From Aplysia californica (lineage: Eukaryota; Mollusca; Gastropoda; Aplysiida; Aplysiidae): a stretch of 64,000 bases of DNA. The notes beneath the pieces are model-generated. The model did not search any database, had not been told where the DNA came from, and saw only the letters and a list, made by a program, of their open reading frames with translations. The position numbers were made by a program, and so were the translations under genes. This document shows, piece by piece, positions 48,301-57,251 of this stretch; within the stretch, counting starts at the first letter, position 1; each line of letters begins with the position of its first letter. The stretch is taken from assembly GCF_000002075.1 (NCBI RefSeq), contig NW_004797604.1, forward strand, positions 281,760-345,759. Direction: 5' to 3'.

Positions 48301-51204
48301 AATTTGAAGTTTCTAATGACTCTCAAGCTTTAGAAGTCGCCAAACTTTGACGGCCATTTTCTCGCTAATTTTACAATGGCAATCCCACCTCCTTCAATTG
48401 CAAATATCTTGGCTTCTATTCATGATATGTGAGTATTTTTTCACCGAAAGCAAGACAAATGAACAAGCCTTAAAATGATATATCAATAACTCTACATGTC
48501 CAAAAATTGACGAACGCTTGATTCCACCGCTCCAAGGCACATTTTTTGGTGTTCGTGTTTTGAAACATGATGATGTTGTGCTATTGAAGCATTGTTTACT
48601 AGGACAGAATTTTTACAAATTTTCAACTTCATAAGCTCTATTTTAACAACAATTTCACAAAAGAGCACCAGATATTTTACTAAATGTGTTATCAGACAAT
48701 GTAGATTAATTAAATAAAAATAATTCAGTGTTGGTTGAAAAATGTCACAATACTTTATTGATATTACAGTGGAAGAAATCAAACATGTACTTTTACTACT
48801 AGCACCACATCAATGTAGCTTGTATAATTTTTTCATCTGATCTTCAAACCACTATGTGACTATACAGCTGTTCTCTCCCTTCACTGCGACCCACAGGGTC
48901 CACGGACGGCAAGGTCCACTGTTGGAGTACCGAGTCCGGGGTCAAGATGGCCATTCTACAGTCGGACCACCCGGGCCCCATCCAGTGCATCCAGTTCAAC
49001 CCCAAGTACATGATGATGGCTTCAGCCTGTCAAAACATGGTGAGTATCCTGTAACAATAGTTGAGTTAATGGGTGGTTGGAGAGTGCTGATGATACATGC
49101 GGCTGACAGTGAAGAATATATCGCTCCTTTTGTCAACATCAATGGGTGGCTGGAGGCTTTCGCCACCACTTTCAGCCCCCACCCCCTCACCTCCTTTGTC
49201 CCCTCCCCTGAGCTACTGACTCTTTCTACTGTTTCCCCTTGGCTCCTTCTTACTGCTGTCTTTCAGCCACGCCCCTGATATTATGGTAGGCAAGATCTAC
49301 ACCTAGCCTTCTCGGACAAGGGCGAAAAATCTTGGAGGTTCTCTGTGCAAGTTGCAGATGTTAAAGATCCCTTGGTGGTCAAAAAATTGATAAGAGCCTC
49401 CTGGGCAAAATTCAAAATTTCCTACCAACGGAAAATGTTTCGTGTGTCCTGTGCGCTCATATGACCTTCTGTAGTTGTAAGCGCCGTAAAACACTTTTCT
49501 GGTCTGTAAAAAAAAAGAGAATATACCTGTGGGTGGTTGGCAGATTCTTTGGTGTTGTTGGCCCTTTTTTTCATGTGAAACATCTGTCATCCCTTTCTTT
49601 CCTTCTTTGTGTTTGTTACTCTCTTGTAACACCTCTCATCTTGGCATTTATTTGACCTTATTGTGTTGCAAGTGCTGTAAAACTTTTACTAGAACTATTA
49701 GTTGGAAAGTGCTGATTGTACATTGTACGCCCCTGATATTATGGTAGGCAAGATCTACACCTAGCTTTCTCGGACAAGGGCGAAAAATCTTGGAGGTTCT
49801 CTGTGCAAGTTGCAGATGTTAAAGATCCCTTGGTGGTCAAAAAATTGATAAGAGCCTCCTGGGCAAAATTCAAAATTTCCTACCAACGGAAAATGTTTCG
49901 TGTGTCCTGTGCGCTCATATGACCGTCTGTAGTTGCAAGCGCCGTAAAACCCTTTTTTGGTCTGTAAAAAAAAGAGAATATATCTGTGGGTGGTTGGCAG
50001 ATTCTTTGGTGTTGTTGGCCCTTTTTTTCATGTGAAACATCTGTCATCCCTTTCTCTCCTTTTTAGTGTTTGTTACTCTCTTGTAACACCTCTCATCTTG
50101 GCATTTATTTGACCTTATTGTGTTGCAAGTGCTGTAAAACTTTTACTAGAACTATTAGTTGGAAAGTGCTGATTGTACATTGTACGCCCCTGATATTATG
50201 GTAGGCAAGATCTACACCTAGCTTTCTCGGACAAGGGCGAAAAATCTTGGAGGTTCTCTGTGCAAGTTGCAGATGTTAAAGATCCCTTGGTGGTCAAAAA
50301 ATTGATAAGAGCCTCCTGGGCAAAATTCAAAATTTCCTACCAACGGAAAATGTTTCGTGTGTCCTGTGCGCTCATATGACCTTCTGTAGTTGTAAGCGCC
50401 GTAAAACACTTTTCTGGTCTGTAAAAAAAAGAGAATATACCTGTGGGTGGTTGGCAGATTCTTTGGTGTTGTTGGCCCTTTTTTTCATGTGAAACATCTG
50501 TCATCCCTTTCTTTCCTTCTTTGTGTTTGTTACTCTCTTGTAACACCTCTCATCTTGGCATTTATTTGACCTTATTGTGTTGCAAGTGCTGTAAAACTTT
50601 TACTAGAACTATTGAGTTGGAAAGTGCTGATTGTACATTCGATTGATGGTGAAGAAGAATCTATGGCTTCTTTTGGCAAAGTTGATGGGTTGTTGGAGGT
50701 AAAGAGTATATATCACTTCTTTTGGCAAAATGGATGGATGGCTGAAGGGTGCCTCTTGTAGCTTTGTGGCAAATGGTGGAGGATTCTCTTCGTATTTTGA
50801 GACTTGGTGGTTTTGTAGGTACTGCAACTTTTGAACTGTTTAAATTTTGAAGTGTGATGATGGCTCTGGTTGGTCTTACAAAAAATAGAAAGTGACTTTT
50901 CTAGTGGGTTACAGCATACATGACTTTTTACAACTATTTATGACAGACAAACTTAAAAAACCTAACACATTCCCAGTGAATTGAGGGTCATTATTTAGAT
51001 GCACTGTCTCAAACTGGAGGAGCAGTCTCTCTGTAGAATTATGCTAATCGACTTCTGTATCTGAATGTTGAGTTCATTGAGCTGAAAAGATAATAATTTT
51101 GGGAAACTTTGAATTGTTGAATTTTCTTTAACGTTGGTATGTGGTCTCAGTCTCGTTTCCTTTCTTTTTTTCAGGCATTCTGGCAACCTGCAGTTGACGA
51201 CTGA
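37208..51204 (+). CDS. WDR82: WD repeat-containing protein 82 (9 exons, complete)
   Basis: Coding exons: 37208-37368, 43099-43196, 43676-43742, 44083-44182, 45358-45474, 46332-46487, 47928-47997, 48897-49039 and 51175-51204. All joins are GT-AG and in phase, giving 313 residues, the same length as human WDR82. It begins [17 protein letters not shown] and contains long blocks nearly identical to the vertebrate protein, such as [50 protein letters not shown] and [14 protein letters not shown]. It ends [14 protein letters not shown]; the last coding exon adds only nine residues. The family is a seven-bladed beta-propeller. It is a subunit of the SET1A/B H3K4 methyltransferase complexes, tethering them to Ser5-phosphorylated RNA polymerase II, and of the PNUTS-PP1 phosphatase complex. 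The nuclear role is from the family. Intron 1 (5.7 kb) and intron 8 (2.1 kb) carry most of the mobile elements. Confidence 0.97.
37827..38626. mobile_element. TIR element with AAGTGGCTATTCTC-type ends, copy 1
   Basis: In WDR82 intron 1. Both ends carry the near-palindrome CTATTCTCACCCGGGG followed by TGAGAATAG, bordered by GAAGTGG/CCACTT and a TTTAAA-type flank. The interior has a 217-bp tandem duplication. No coding capacity is recognised. Confidence 0.8.
38065..38498 (+). repeat. 217-bp direct tandem duplication
   Basis: GCGAGAACTTCCGGGCAAAA occurs at 38106 and again at 38323. Units run from a GA-rich stretch through AAAATGGYG and TTGATCRTCCACA to a GTATTC motif. The two units are diverged, so the duplication is not recent. 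Confidence 0.85.
38844..40728. mobile_element. Foldback-type element with ~100-bp inverted termini
   Basis: The left arm (38844-38950) has GAGTCCGAATAGATAAAAAT, CCTTATATAAAGGTAG and TCAATTGCCACCGAGTG. The right arm (about 40625-40728) carries the same blocks complemented, in matching order. The right arm also holds two tight hairpins at 40605-40663. No transposase frame is recognised. Confidence 0.75.
39233..39312. repeat. CA dinucleotide microsatellite
   Basis: Nearly pure CA run inside the foldback element at 38.84-40.73 kb, ending about eight bases before the left arm of the second inverted pair. Confidence 0.95.
39320..41661. repeat. Second inverted-repeat pair, interlocked with the foldback element
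   Basis: The left arm at 39320-39405 and right arm at 41560-41661 are inverted copies, sharing GGTACCTAAGAAAGA, TTTTCAAT and AGCAATG. The left arm lies inside the 38.84-40.73 kb element and the right arm outside it, so the pairs cross. Confidence 0.7.
41748..41945 (+). repeat. Dispersed repeat, copy 2 (partner at 0.2 kb)
   Basis: Second copy of the repeat at about 225-420, in WDR82 intron 1, same orientation. Differences are scattered substitutions and small indels, which suggests an old duplication or two independent insertions of one element. Confidence 0.65.
44395..44670 (+). mobile_element. LINE fragment, C-terminal reverse transcriptase region
   Basis: An open stretch from 44408 reads [15 protein letters not shown], then [20 protein letters not shown] and EVLLDQW. 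This is the C-terminal tail typical of RTE/Ingi-like LINE reverse transcriptases. It stops at 44582-44584 and continues in another frame with a GRGRPRATY-like and [11 protein letters not shown] piece, so it is dead. In WDR82 intron 4. Confidence 0.8.
46668..46945 (+). mobile_element. tRNA-derived SINE (family 3), in WDR82 intron 6
   Basis: Shares GTTGTGTCCTAGGAAAAGGC, CAGACAGCGAAAG-type and CTTGTCAGTATG blocks with the 34.5-kb copy. It extends to a 3' tail GCGCTACATAAATACTATTT and an A/T-rich TTATTATTTATTATT tail, as expected for a retroposed SINE. Confidence 0.82.
47048..47312 (+). mobile_element. piggyBac-type remnant with an acidic coding piece
   Basis: Inverted ends CCCTTTGAGCGCTAACC and (right, complemented) CCCTTTGAGCCCGAACTCC, with TTAA at the right side and TTTA at the left. 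From about 47148 a short open frame reads [20 protein letters not shown] and then DSDDDMNEG, resembling the acidic N-terminus of piggyBac transposases. It stops at the right end. The rest of the transposase is absent. In WDR82 intron 6. Confidence 0.65.
48115..48541. mobile_element. TIR MITE family A, copy in WDR82 intron 7
   Basis: Left end TGTGAGGCATCGTGGTGAAA and right end GACGAACGCTTGATTCCACC, with the interior CGGCCATTTTCTCGCTAATT. Same orientation as the 24.7- and 26.9-kb copies. Confidence 0.88.
49155..49505 (+). mobile_element. Family 1 SINE, 3' part, in WDR82 intron 8
   Basis: Plus-strand, head-truncated copy ending in TTGTAAGCGCCGTAAAACAC. Its 3' part is the first member of the tandem composite unit that follows. 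Confidence 0.8.
49271..50640 (+). repeat. Tandem triplication of a ~458-bp composite SINE unit
   Basis: The motif GCCCCTGATATTATGGTAGG recurs at 49271, 49729 and 50186, so the period is 458 then 457 bases. The three units differ at only a few positions. Each unit joins the 3' part of the family 1 SINE to the 3' part of the family 4 element (ending GTTGCAAGTGCTGTAAAAC). It sits in the last intron of WDR82. Confidence 0.93.
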
Positions 51205-51365
51205 TCCTCTTTTTGCCTCAAGTTCATAGTTGACAGCATTTCATTTCACATTTTTGTTGCTTTTATTTTTTTAAAGTCATTGTAGCTGTTTCCTTCATGT
51301 TCATATCATTTTCATTAAAATCATCTGTACATAATGAGTCATTAGTGAATAAAATGTCTTTGTAA
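51205..51365 (+). other. WDR82: WDR82 3' untranslated region with poly(A) signal
   Basis: After the TGA at 51202-51204 the sequence is T-rich and noncoding. A canonical AATAAA lies at 51348-51353, with an ATTAAA-like hexamer about 35 bases upstream, so the transcript probably ends a little past 51365. The exact cleavage site cannot be fixed from sequence alone. Confidence 0.7.
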
Positions 51366-52329
51366 TTTTATACTCATCTCTGTTGATTTGTTTTCTGTGG
51401 AGAAATAGCAGTGATGCCATATCAGTTTCCTCTCTTGAATTTTATGGGGTTGGTTTGAAATTCCCTTGCTCTTGGAAATGTGTGAAAAGGGTGAATAACA
51501 CGGGGGTTCCCGTTTCTGAATAATAAGTTCTGTTCGTTCATCCGACATGTGTGTACGTGGAGAGTTAGAAGTAGAAGTGTGTGATCATGAAGAACCAATT
51601 TGTTTCTACACAAATCCAGTGGTTGCTCATGCAATACTTGGGGTACAAATGAAAAATCTCTCATGAGCTGAATATTTTTTTTTTTGGTCCTGCTTCTTGT
51701 GTAGAGATGTCTTAGAGATGGTTGCTGTAAACTTTGCTTAAAATAGACACAAAGCCTAAGTCGCTAGTTTTTTTTGTTGGTGGACTACTGTTGTGAATGT
51801 TTTACCACCAAACCTCCCCCCCCCTTGACCTCTCCCCCTAAAACACTCCACATACTCATAAGGAATACCTAGGGTTTATGAGCGACATTGTAGTCGGAAA
51901 ATGCAGATACTCAATAAAATATATTCCCTAAGTGGGAATCACTTTGTTGTCGTTTCCATGCAAGGTAGATAGAGTCCAGTCTTTACACCACAGACACCAC
52001 CTTGCAACTTTTGACTGGTGCAGTTGTTTAAAAAAAATTTGGTGGTTGGAGGGCACCACTAGTAGGTCCTACTTCTTTACTTTCCTTTAGTTGTTTCTGT
52101 GTGCATTACTATTTCCCAGCACAAAATGACTGTTCTTGTGGTGATGTGCTGCTCTTAACTCAAACAAAACAAAACAATCATAAGAAAAACATAATTGTGA
52201 TCGAATCAGATGTCATCTGTGTGTGGGTGGAATGGGTATGTTTATTTCCAAATCTATAACAAAATTCAGGCAGTGCTGAACATTGAGCAGTGTATTTTGT
52301 AAGGTAAGGGCATAATGTTACATTTTTAA

Positions 52330-52600
52330 CTCAGTGTGGGTATTTAAGAGTAAGAGTAAGGACCTCTCAACACAACATCAGTCTGAAAATGGACAATGCC
52401 AAGTGGATGGAGAACCTTTACAACTACGCACATGAAAACAACCAACTTGTGTTGCACAAAGTTGCAAGCGCCATAAAACTTACAAAAACTGAAAACTGAA
52501 CCTTAAAATTTCCAATCAACTAAAGTTCACGAATCCCTTTTTTGAAGATTTGAACTGTACTAATACAGCATGATACCAACTGAGCTGATAGTAGTGATAA
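52330..52600 (-). mobile_element. Family 4-like SINE, degenerate copy
   Basis: Ends on the plus strand with TTTGAACTGTACTAATACAG and ACCAACTGAGCTGATAG, a decayed complement of the family 4 head. The inner part has GTTGCAAGCGCCATAAAACT. Divergence is high, so boundaries are approximate. Confidence 0.5.
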
Positions 52601-52925
52601 CATGGCATGCAAAGTTGGGCTATGTATAACACTTAAGCAGATGATGTCAAAGGGAATGCAGAAAGACATAATTTTTAACCATAAAAATTGTGTATCAGCT
52701 TCTCGTCTACTTTTCAATGTTATGGAATGCAACATTCAAGTTTCATTTTGTACATGTACTAAAGTAAAACCTGCTCTAATGGCCACATGTCCAAGACAAC
52801 CACCTTAGATACAAACAACCATTTCCCGAGTTATTGCCTTTTCTTGCTTGGTTGGCCTGTTCTTTAAGCATTTTCCAACGTAACATGGTGAAGTTAGATA
52901 ATTTCCCATGAGACCACAGGCTATT

Positions 52926-53362
52926 TGTGAGGCGGCGATGCGGAATCGGGTGCTTGTCAATTTTTGGGCATTTAGAGTTATTAATATCATCTTAAAGATT
53001 GTTTATTTGTCTTACTTTCAATGAAAAAAATACTCATCCGTCTTAATTTAAAATAGAAGCTGAGATATTTTCAATTGAACGAGGTGGGGATTGCCTGATT
53101 TCAGAGGTAAAATTAGTGAGAAAATGGCAGCCAAAGTTGGGTGACTTCCAAAGCTTAAGAGCCCCTGGAAACTGCAAAATTACATTTTTTAAAAGCAACA
53201 TTTGTCTGTAAAATCCACACAGAAATGTGTTTTTAAATGAGACTAAAAAGTGATGGGCCTAAAAACAAAAATTCGATAAAAATTGCCAAACAAGCAGGAA
53301 AATGCTGGTTTCTTCGATTTCATCATTTTGACGAGTGCCTGATTTCACCATGCTGCCTCACA
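52926..53362. mobile_element. TIR MITE family A, copy downstream of WDR82
   Basis: Opposite orientation. It begins TGTGAGGCGGCGATGCGGAA and ends GACGAGTGCCTGATTTCACC with TGCTGCCTCACA. Interior blocks match the other copies, including TTAGTGAGAAAATGGCAGCC. Confidence 0.88.
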
Positions 53363-54241
53363 TTTGTTTCCAACACTTGGAGGGTTAAAACAATTGCTTT
53401 AAGAATGGCCATTTGACATACTGTACCCTTTTTCTTAGTTTCAGGTTATCTGAGGGGTGCAACATTTGTGAGCCGGTCTGAGAAAACCAGGAATATGTCG
53501 CTAAACCTTGAACCAAGATATCAGCAAAAGTAATTGGTGTGGTCCATTTTAAGTTTTACATACCAGGGGATTCTCCAACCATAACAACTCAAGAGCTGTT
53601 TCTTGTAAAAATCGCTTTCTCAATTTATTTTCCATATAAGCATTCAGTTATTGAAAAGCAATTATGGTGTAAATTAAATCTGATTACCTTTTTCTCAGTT
53701 CTTACTTTTCCACCAAAATGTATCTCATCTTCTAGAAAAGATAATTTGAAGTGCACATTACTCAGGAAGATCCCAGCTTTCAGAAAAGTACAAAAACTCT
53801 TAATGGCCCACAGGGGATATATTTCTGATTCCCTCAGACTGACTCACATTTCATCAGTTGTGTTGTGCTGGACTCCGATAATTTGGATAACCCTGGTTCT
53901 TATCCACAACATGGAATTTTCAAGGTCGTTTCAAAGGCAAATGTTTGATCAGAAGTTCTGCCTTTAATTTTCAGTGTTAACACAAAGTATTGCACATGCA
54001 CCATAATATCATACCAGTAATATCAAGCAGATGTAGAGATAATAGACATCTTAAGACTTGCTCCATCAATGTTTAGGTGTCCTTATGTCTGAATATGTGA
54101 AGGTAATCTGCATGCACGAGAAAAAAAAAATCTCTCTTGGTTACGAAGGGGTAAATCAAGGTACAAAAATAAGTACAATCATCAGTGACCACTGAATAAT
54201 AGTCTTAGGGCTATGCACCTAAAGTATTACATTACTTTCAT
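53363..54241. other. Intergenic, no gene recognised
   Basis: A 142-codon open frame on the plus strand at 53539-53967 shows no domain or family resemblance and has AT-driven composition. It is not called as a gene. Confidence 0.55.
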
Positions 54242-54245
54242 TTAA

Positions 54246-54984
54246 GGGAAGACCCGGGTCGGCGATCCCAGACAATATCAAAAAAATGTTGAAACTATCC
54301 AACTTTTGTTTATTGCGTAAAAATATCCTTTGACATCTGTTCTATCGGGTCACATTGACGAAACTGTTGAAAAATGACCTAAAAGGGTGTTTGAAAAGTG
54401 CAAATTGCTCTAAAAATTAAATCCTTTTAAAAATCCCTGTTTTTTCTGTTTTTCTCAAAATCTACTTTTTGACATATGTGACCTCCTTGGTGCAAGGAGT
54501 TTTCAAAAATTACGGAAGCTAGAAGTTTCAAATTTGGCGTACAGGTGCTTTAAGATCTATTCTGGGGATCTATATGAGGGAATTGGGAAGTATTGGTAAC
54601 TTGTGGAAATATTCAAATTTTTTGTAATATGTACCTCAAAATTTCATCAACTGACTCTCGGGGGTCCAATGACTTTGGGCTCACTTTTTTAGTTTTAAAG
54701 ATAGGTTAAAATCCTCACATGGATCCCCAGTTCATATAGGTTTGTGCTTGTGTGCCAAATTTCAGGCTTATAATTCAATATTTACTATGAAATTCTTCTG
54801 CACTAAGAAAATGGTTTGAAAATCCAAGATGGCTGCCACAGAGACCCATTTTTCAGAAAAATTTAACAAATTCACCCTAAGTACATCCTATTTACGGTAT
54901 TACCTATGAACTTCTTGCAAAATTACATGAAAGTGAATAAAAGTCATTCGTTTAGAACATTTTTCTGGGAGTGTGCGTCTCCTC
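54246..54984. mobile_element. Possible TTAA-flanked DNA element
   Basis: Flanked by TTAA at 54242-54245 and 54985-54988. Left end GGGAAGACCCGGG and right end (complemented) GAGGAGACGCAC agree only partly, and both have CCCAGA further in. No transposase is seen. Superfamily assignment is tentative. Confidence 0.45.
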
Positions 54985-55444
54985 TTAAGTAAGTCTATGT
55001 TAAGTTTACAATGAAATAGAGACCCTATTACTTTCAGATGGATGAAATCTATGCATGTTTTCACAAGCAGTCACATCAGATGTAAGGCATTAAAAGTATT
55101 TTCTACCATGTCACTAGTTACATGCTTATATAATATTACTATACCTTAAAACATGGTGGAATGTGAAACCACAGGACACAGTAAAAAGTGGACCAAAAAC
55201 GTATCCAAAGAAAACCCTAGCAGTGTAAGTAACTACCTCCTTTAGTACAACTGAGTCGTTTTTATACCCAAATAAAATCAATTAGAACTACACTTCTTTT
55301 CTTCAAAATTCTCAAAACCATGGCCATACCTGACATGGATTTCGCATAATTTTTTAATGTAGCTGCCAAGGACATCTGAAAGATAAATTTGCGTTTTTGC
55401 GCACAAAAATCAATTGTTTAATTTGTTGGATAGAGAAAATTGTA

Positions 55445-55607
55445 CAGAGGAATCCACTTACATAGACCAAGGTCAACCTGAAAACAGTGATAAACCGAAA
55501 AAAAAAAATAGAATCTCAATTTTTTTTTCCCCCTCTCAACCGAAAACACGGCTAAATCGAAAGAAATCTGTGGATCCCGCTAATGTCAGTAAAAATGGAC
55601 TCCACTG
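55445..55607. mobile_element. Short pogo/Tigger-like MITE
   Basis: Terminal inverted repeats CAGAGGAATCCACTTACAT and (complemented) CAGTGGAGTCCATTTTTAC, flanked by TA duplications. At 163 bp it is a deletion derivative with no coding content. Its ends resemble those of the element at 13.06-13.87 kb. Confidence 0.8.
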
Positions 55608-57251
55608 TAATAGTACCTATAAGATTAAACTGCTTAGCTATAACTATACATATATTTTTGTTATGTTTGAAAATGTACATGAATTGAAACCCTTAGGTAA
55701 AAATTGCAAAAATCTTCATTCAGCTGATATGTATAAATAAATTCAGTCCCGATAAATGTAAAAATAAGTCTTTTAAAAAACTTGAGTACAATCTCATAAT
55801 CACAAGGGTAAAAAAGCACATAACACAATAATAATTGAGCACATAAGACAAGTAAATCCCTGTTTACAATTTAAGTTCAAGTGGTGGGCACAAAACAAAA
55901 TGACAACACTGGATAGAGGCACGTTGCACGTGACATAATCAAAGCCAATTTTGCAGTATTTTCTTTAAGGATTCATTCTTTGTACTTAATCGTGAATTCA
56001 CTGCCCATGCAATGCAGTGAGATTTCCTGTGAATTCATTTTAAAAAACCCACAACTAACAAAGATGTTGGCCACTGTAATGTGTCTACACAAAAATAATT
56101 TAGAAATTTGTGTTCTATAGACCAAGAAGAGTCTTGTAATAGTTTTGTAAAAATAGAAATGTGGCAAGTACTATAACTAACTATAAGCTAAAATGGTACA
56201 CTCATTTCACCTAGTCATAAATGTTAGGCAGAGTGGAAGAGAATGATAAGGAAAATAATTTGTAAATAGGTTCTGCTATGTGTCCGGGGCTGTATTTTAT
56301 GAGTGAAACTTACTACACATTGCATAAACTGACATTTCTAACGGCTACAGTTTTAATATTCTGGTCAAGTCAGCTCCTACATTACTAACGTATTCTCTGA
56401 GCCTCGCGGAATCCCTGAAGGCCTTGGAAAACACATAAAAGGGTGAATGGTTGTAATAGTAATATCAATAAGGAAAAAAAAATATCACAGGTTCCTTTGC
56501 CATATTAAAAGTGATGAACAGCTTAGGAGAATGTTTTGAAACGAAACAAACTTATCACATTTTCAAAAAGGCATGTCAAATTATGAATTCAAAATTGACT
56601 ATAACAGTTCTTCTTTGAGAAAAATGTCCAATGAAGGGATTAACTAACAGTCAATATGCATGTGTGTGTGTGTATTTGTGTGTTTGTGAGTGTAGAATAA
56701 AAATCAGTAAAACAGACTTTTAGGTGCCATTGATATGAGAATAAAACATAAACAAGTGAATATCCTTAAAACATATAGCTGTTGTATAATCAGCATTGTG
56801 AAACCTTGTAAAAATTGTCACTTGGGGCAGGCCAGATCTTGCATGTCTGGTAAGAGAAATAGAAAATACTTGGGATCTACAGAGCTGCTGCATATTAGTA
56901 TTAGCACAGGAATAAAAAAAAAGATTCCTGGCACAAAATCTACATTAAAATAAAAGAAACAAATCAATGTTTCATGTGCATGACAATAAAAACTCGTAAA
57001 ACAGCAAAATTTGTTAAGTAAATATCCAGCCTTCTTTCCAAAATGAATAAGAGTTATGAAAAATGCATCATTTATAATTATGATAAATTAAAAAATTATT
57101 CCATCAGAGTCAGAGTTCTTTATAAGCAACAACTAGAGTATACAAAATGGGGGCAAAAGTATTAACAGTACACTTTCTAAAAAAAACAACCTTTTCAATC
57201 CTCCACAGCATACCATGGAATTTACACAGCATAAAGTACAACATTGGTATT
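55608..57251. other. Region 3' of the fucosidase, nothing else recognised
   Basis: AT-rich sequence directly downstream (minus strand) of the fucosidase stop. It should contain the 3' untranslated region, but no convincing poly(A) hexamer on the minus strand could be chosen. Confidence 0.5.

Noticed and set aside
49303-50546. Repeated open frames in the 49-50.6 kb region as a gene family
   Set aside because: They come from the tandem SINE composite and have no protein family resemblance.
49271-50640. CRISPR-like array
   Set aside because: Units are 458 bp and contiguous, without short repeats and unique spacers, in an animal intron.
53539-53967. 142-codon open frame as a gene
   Set aside because: No recognisable domain, AT-driven residue use, no flanking exons in phase.
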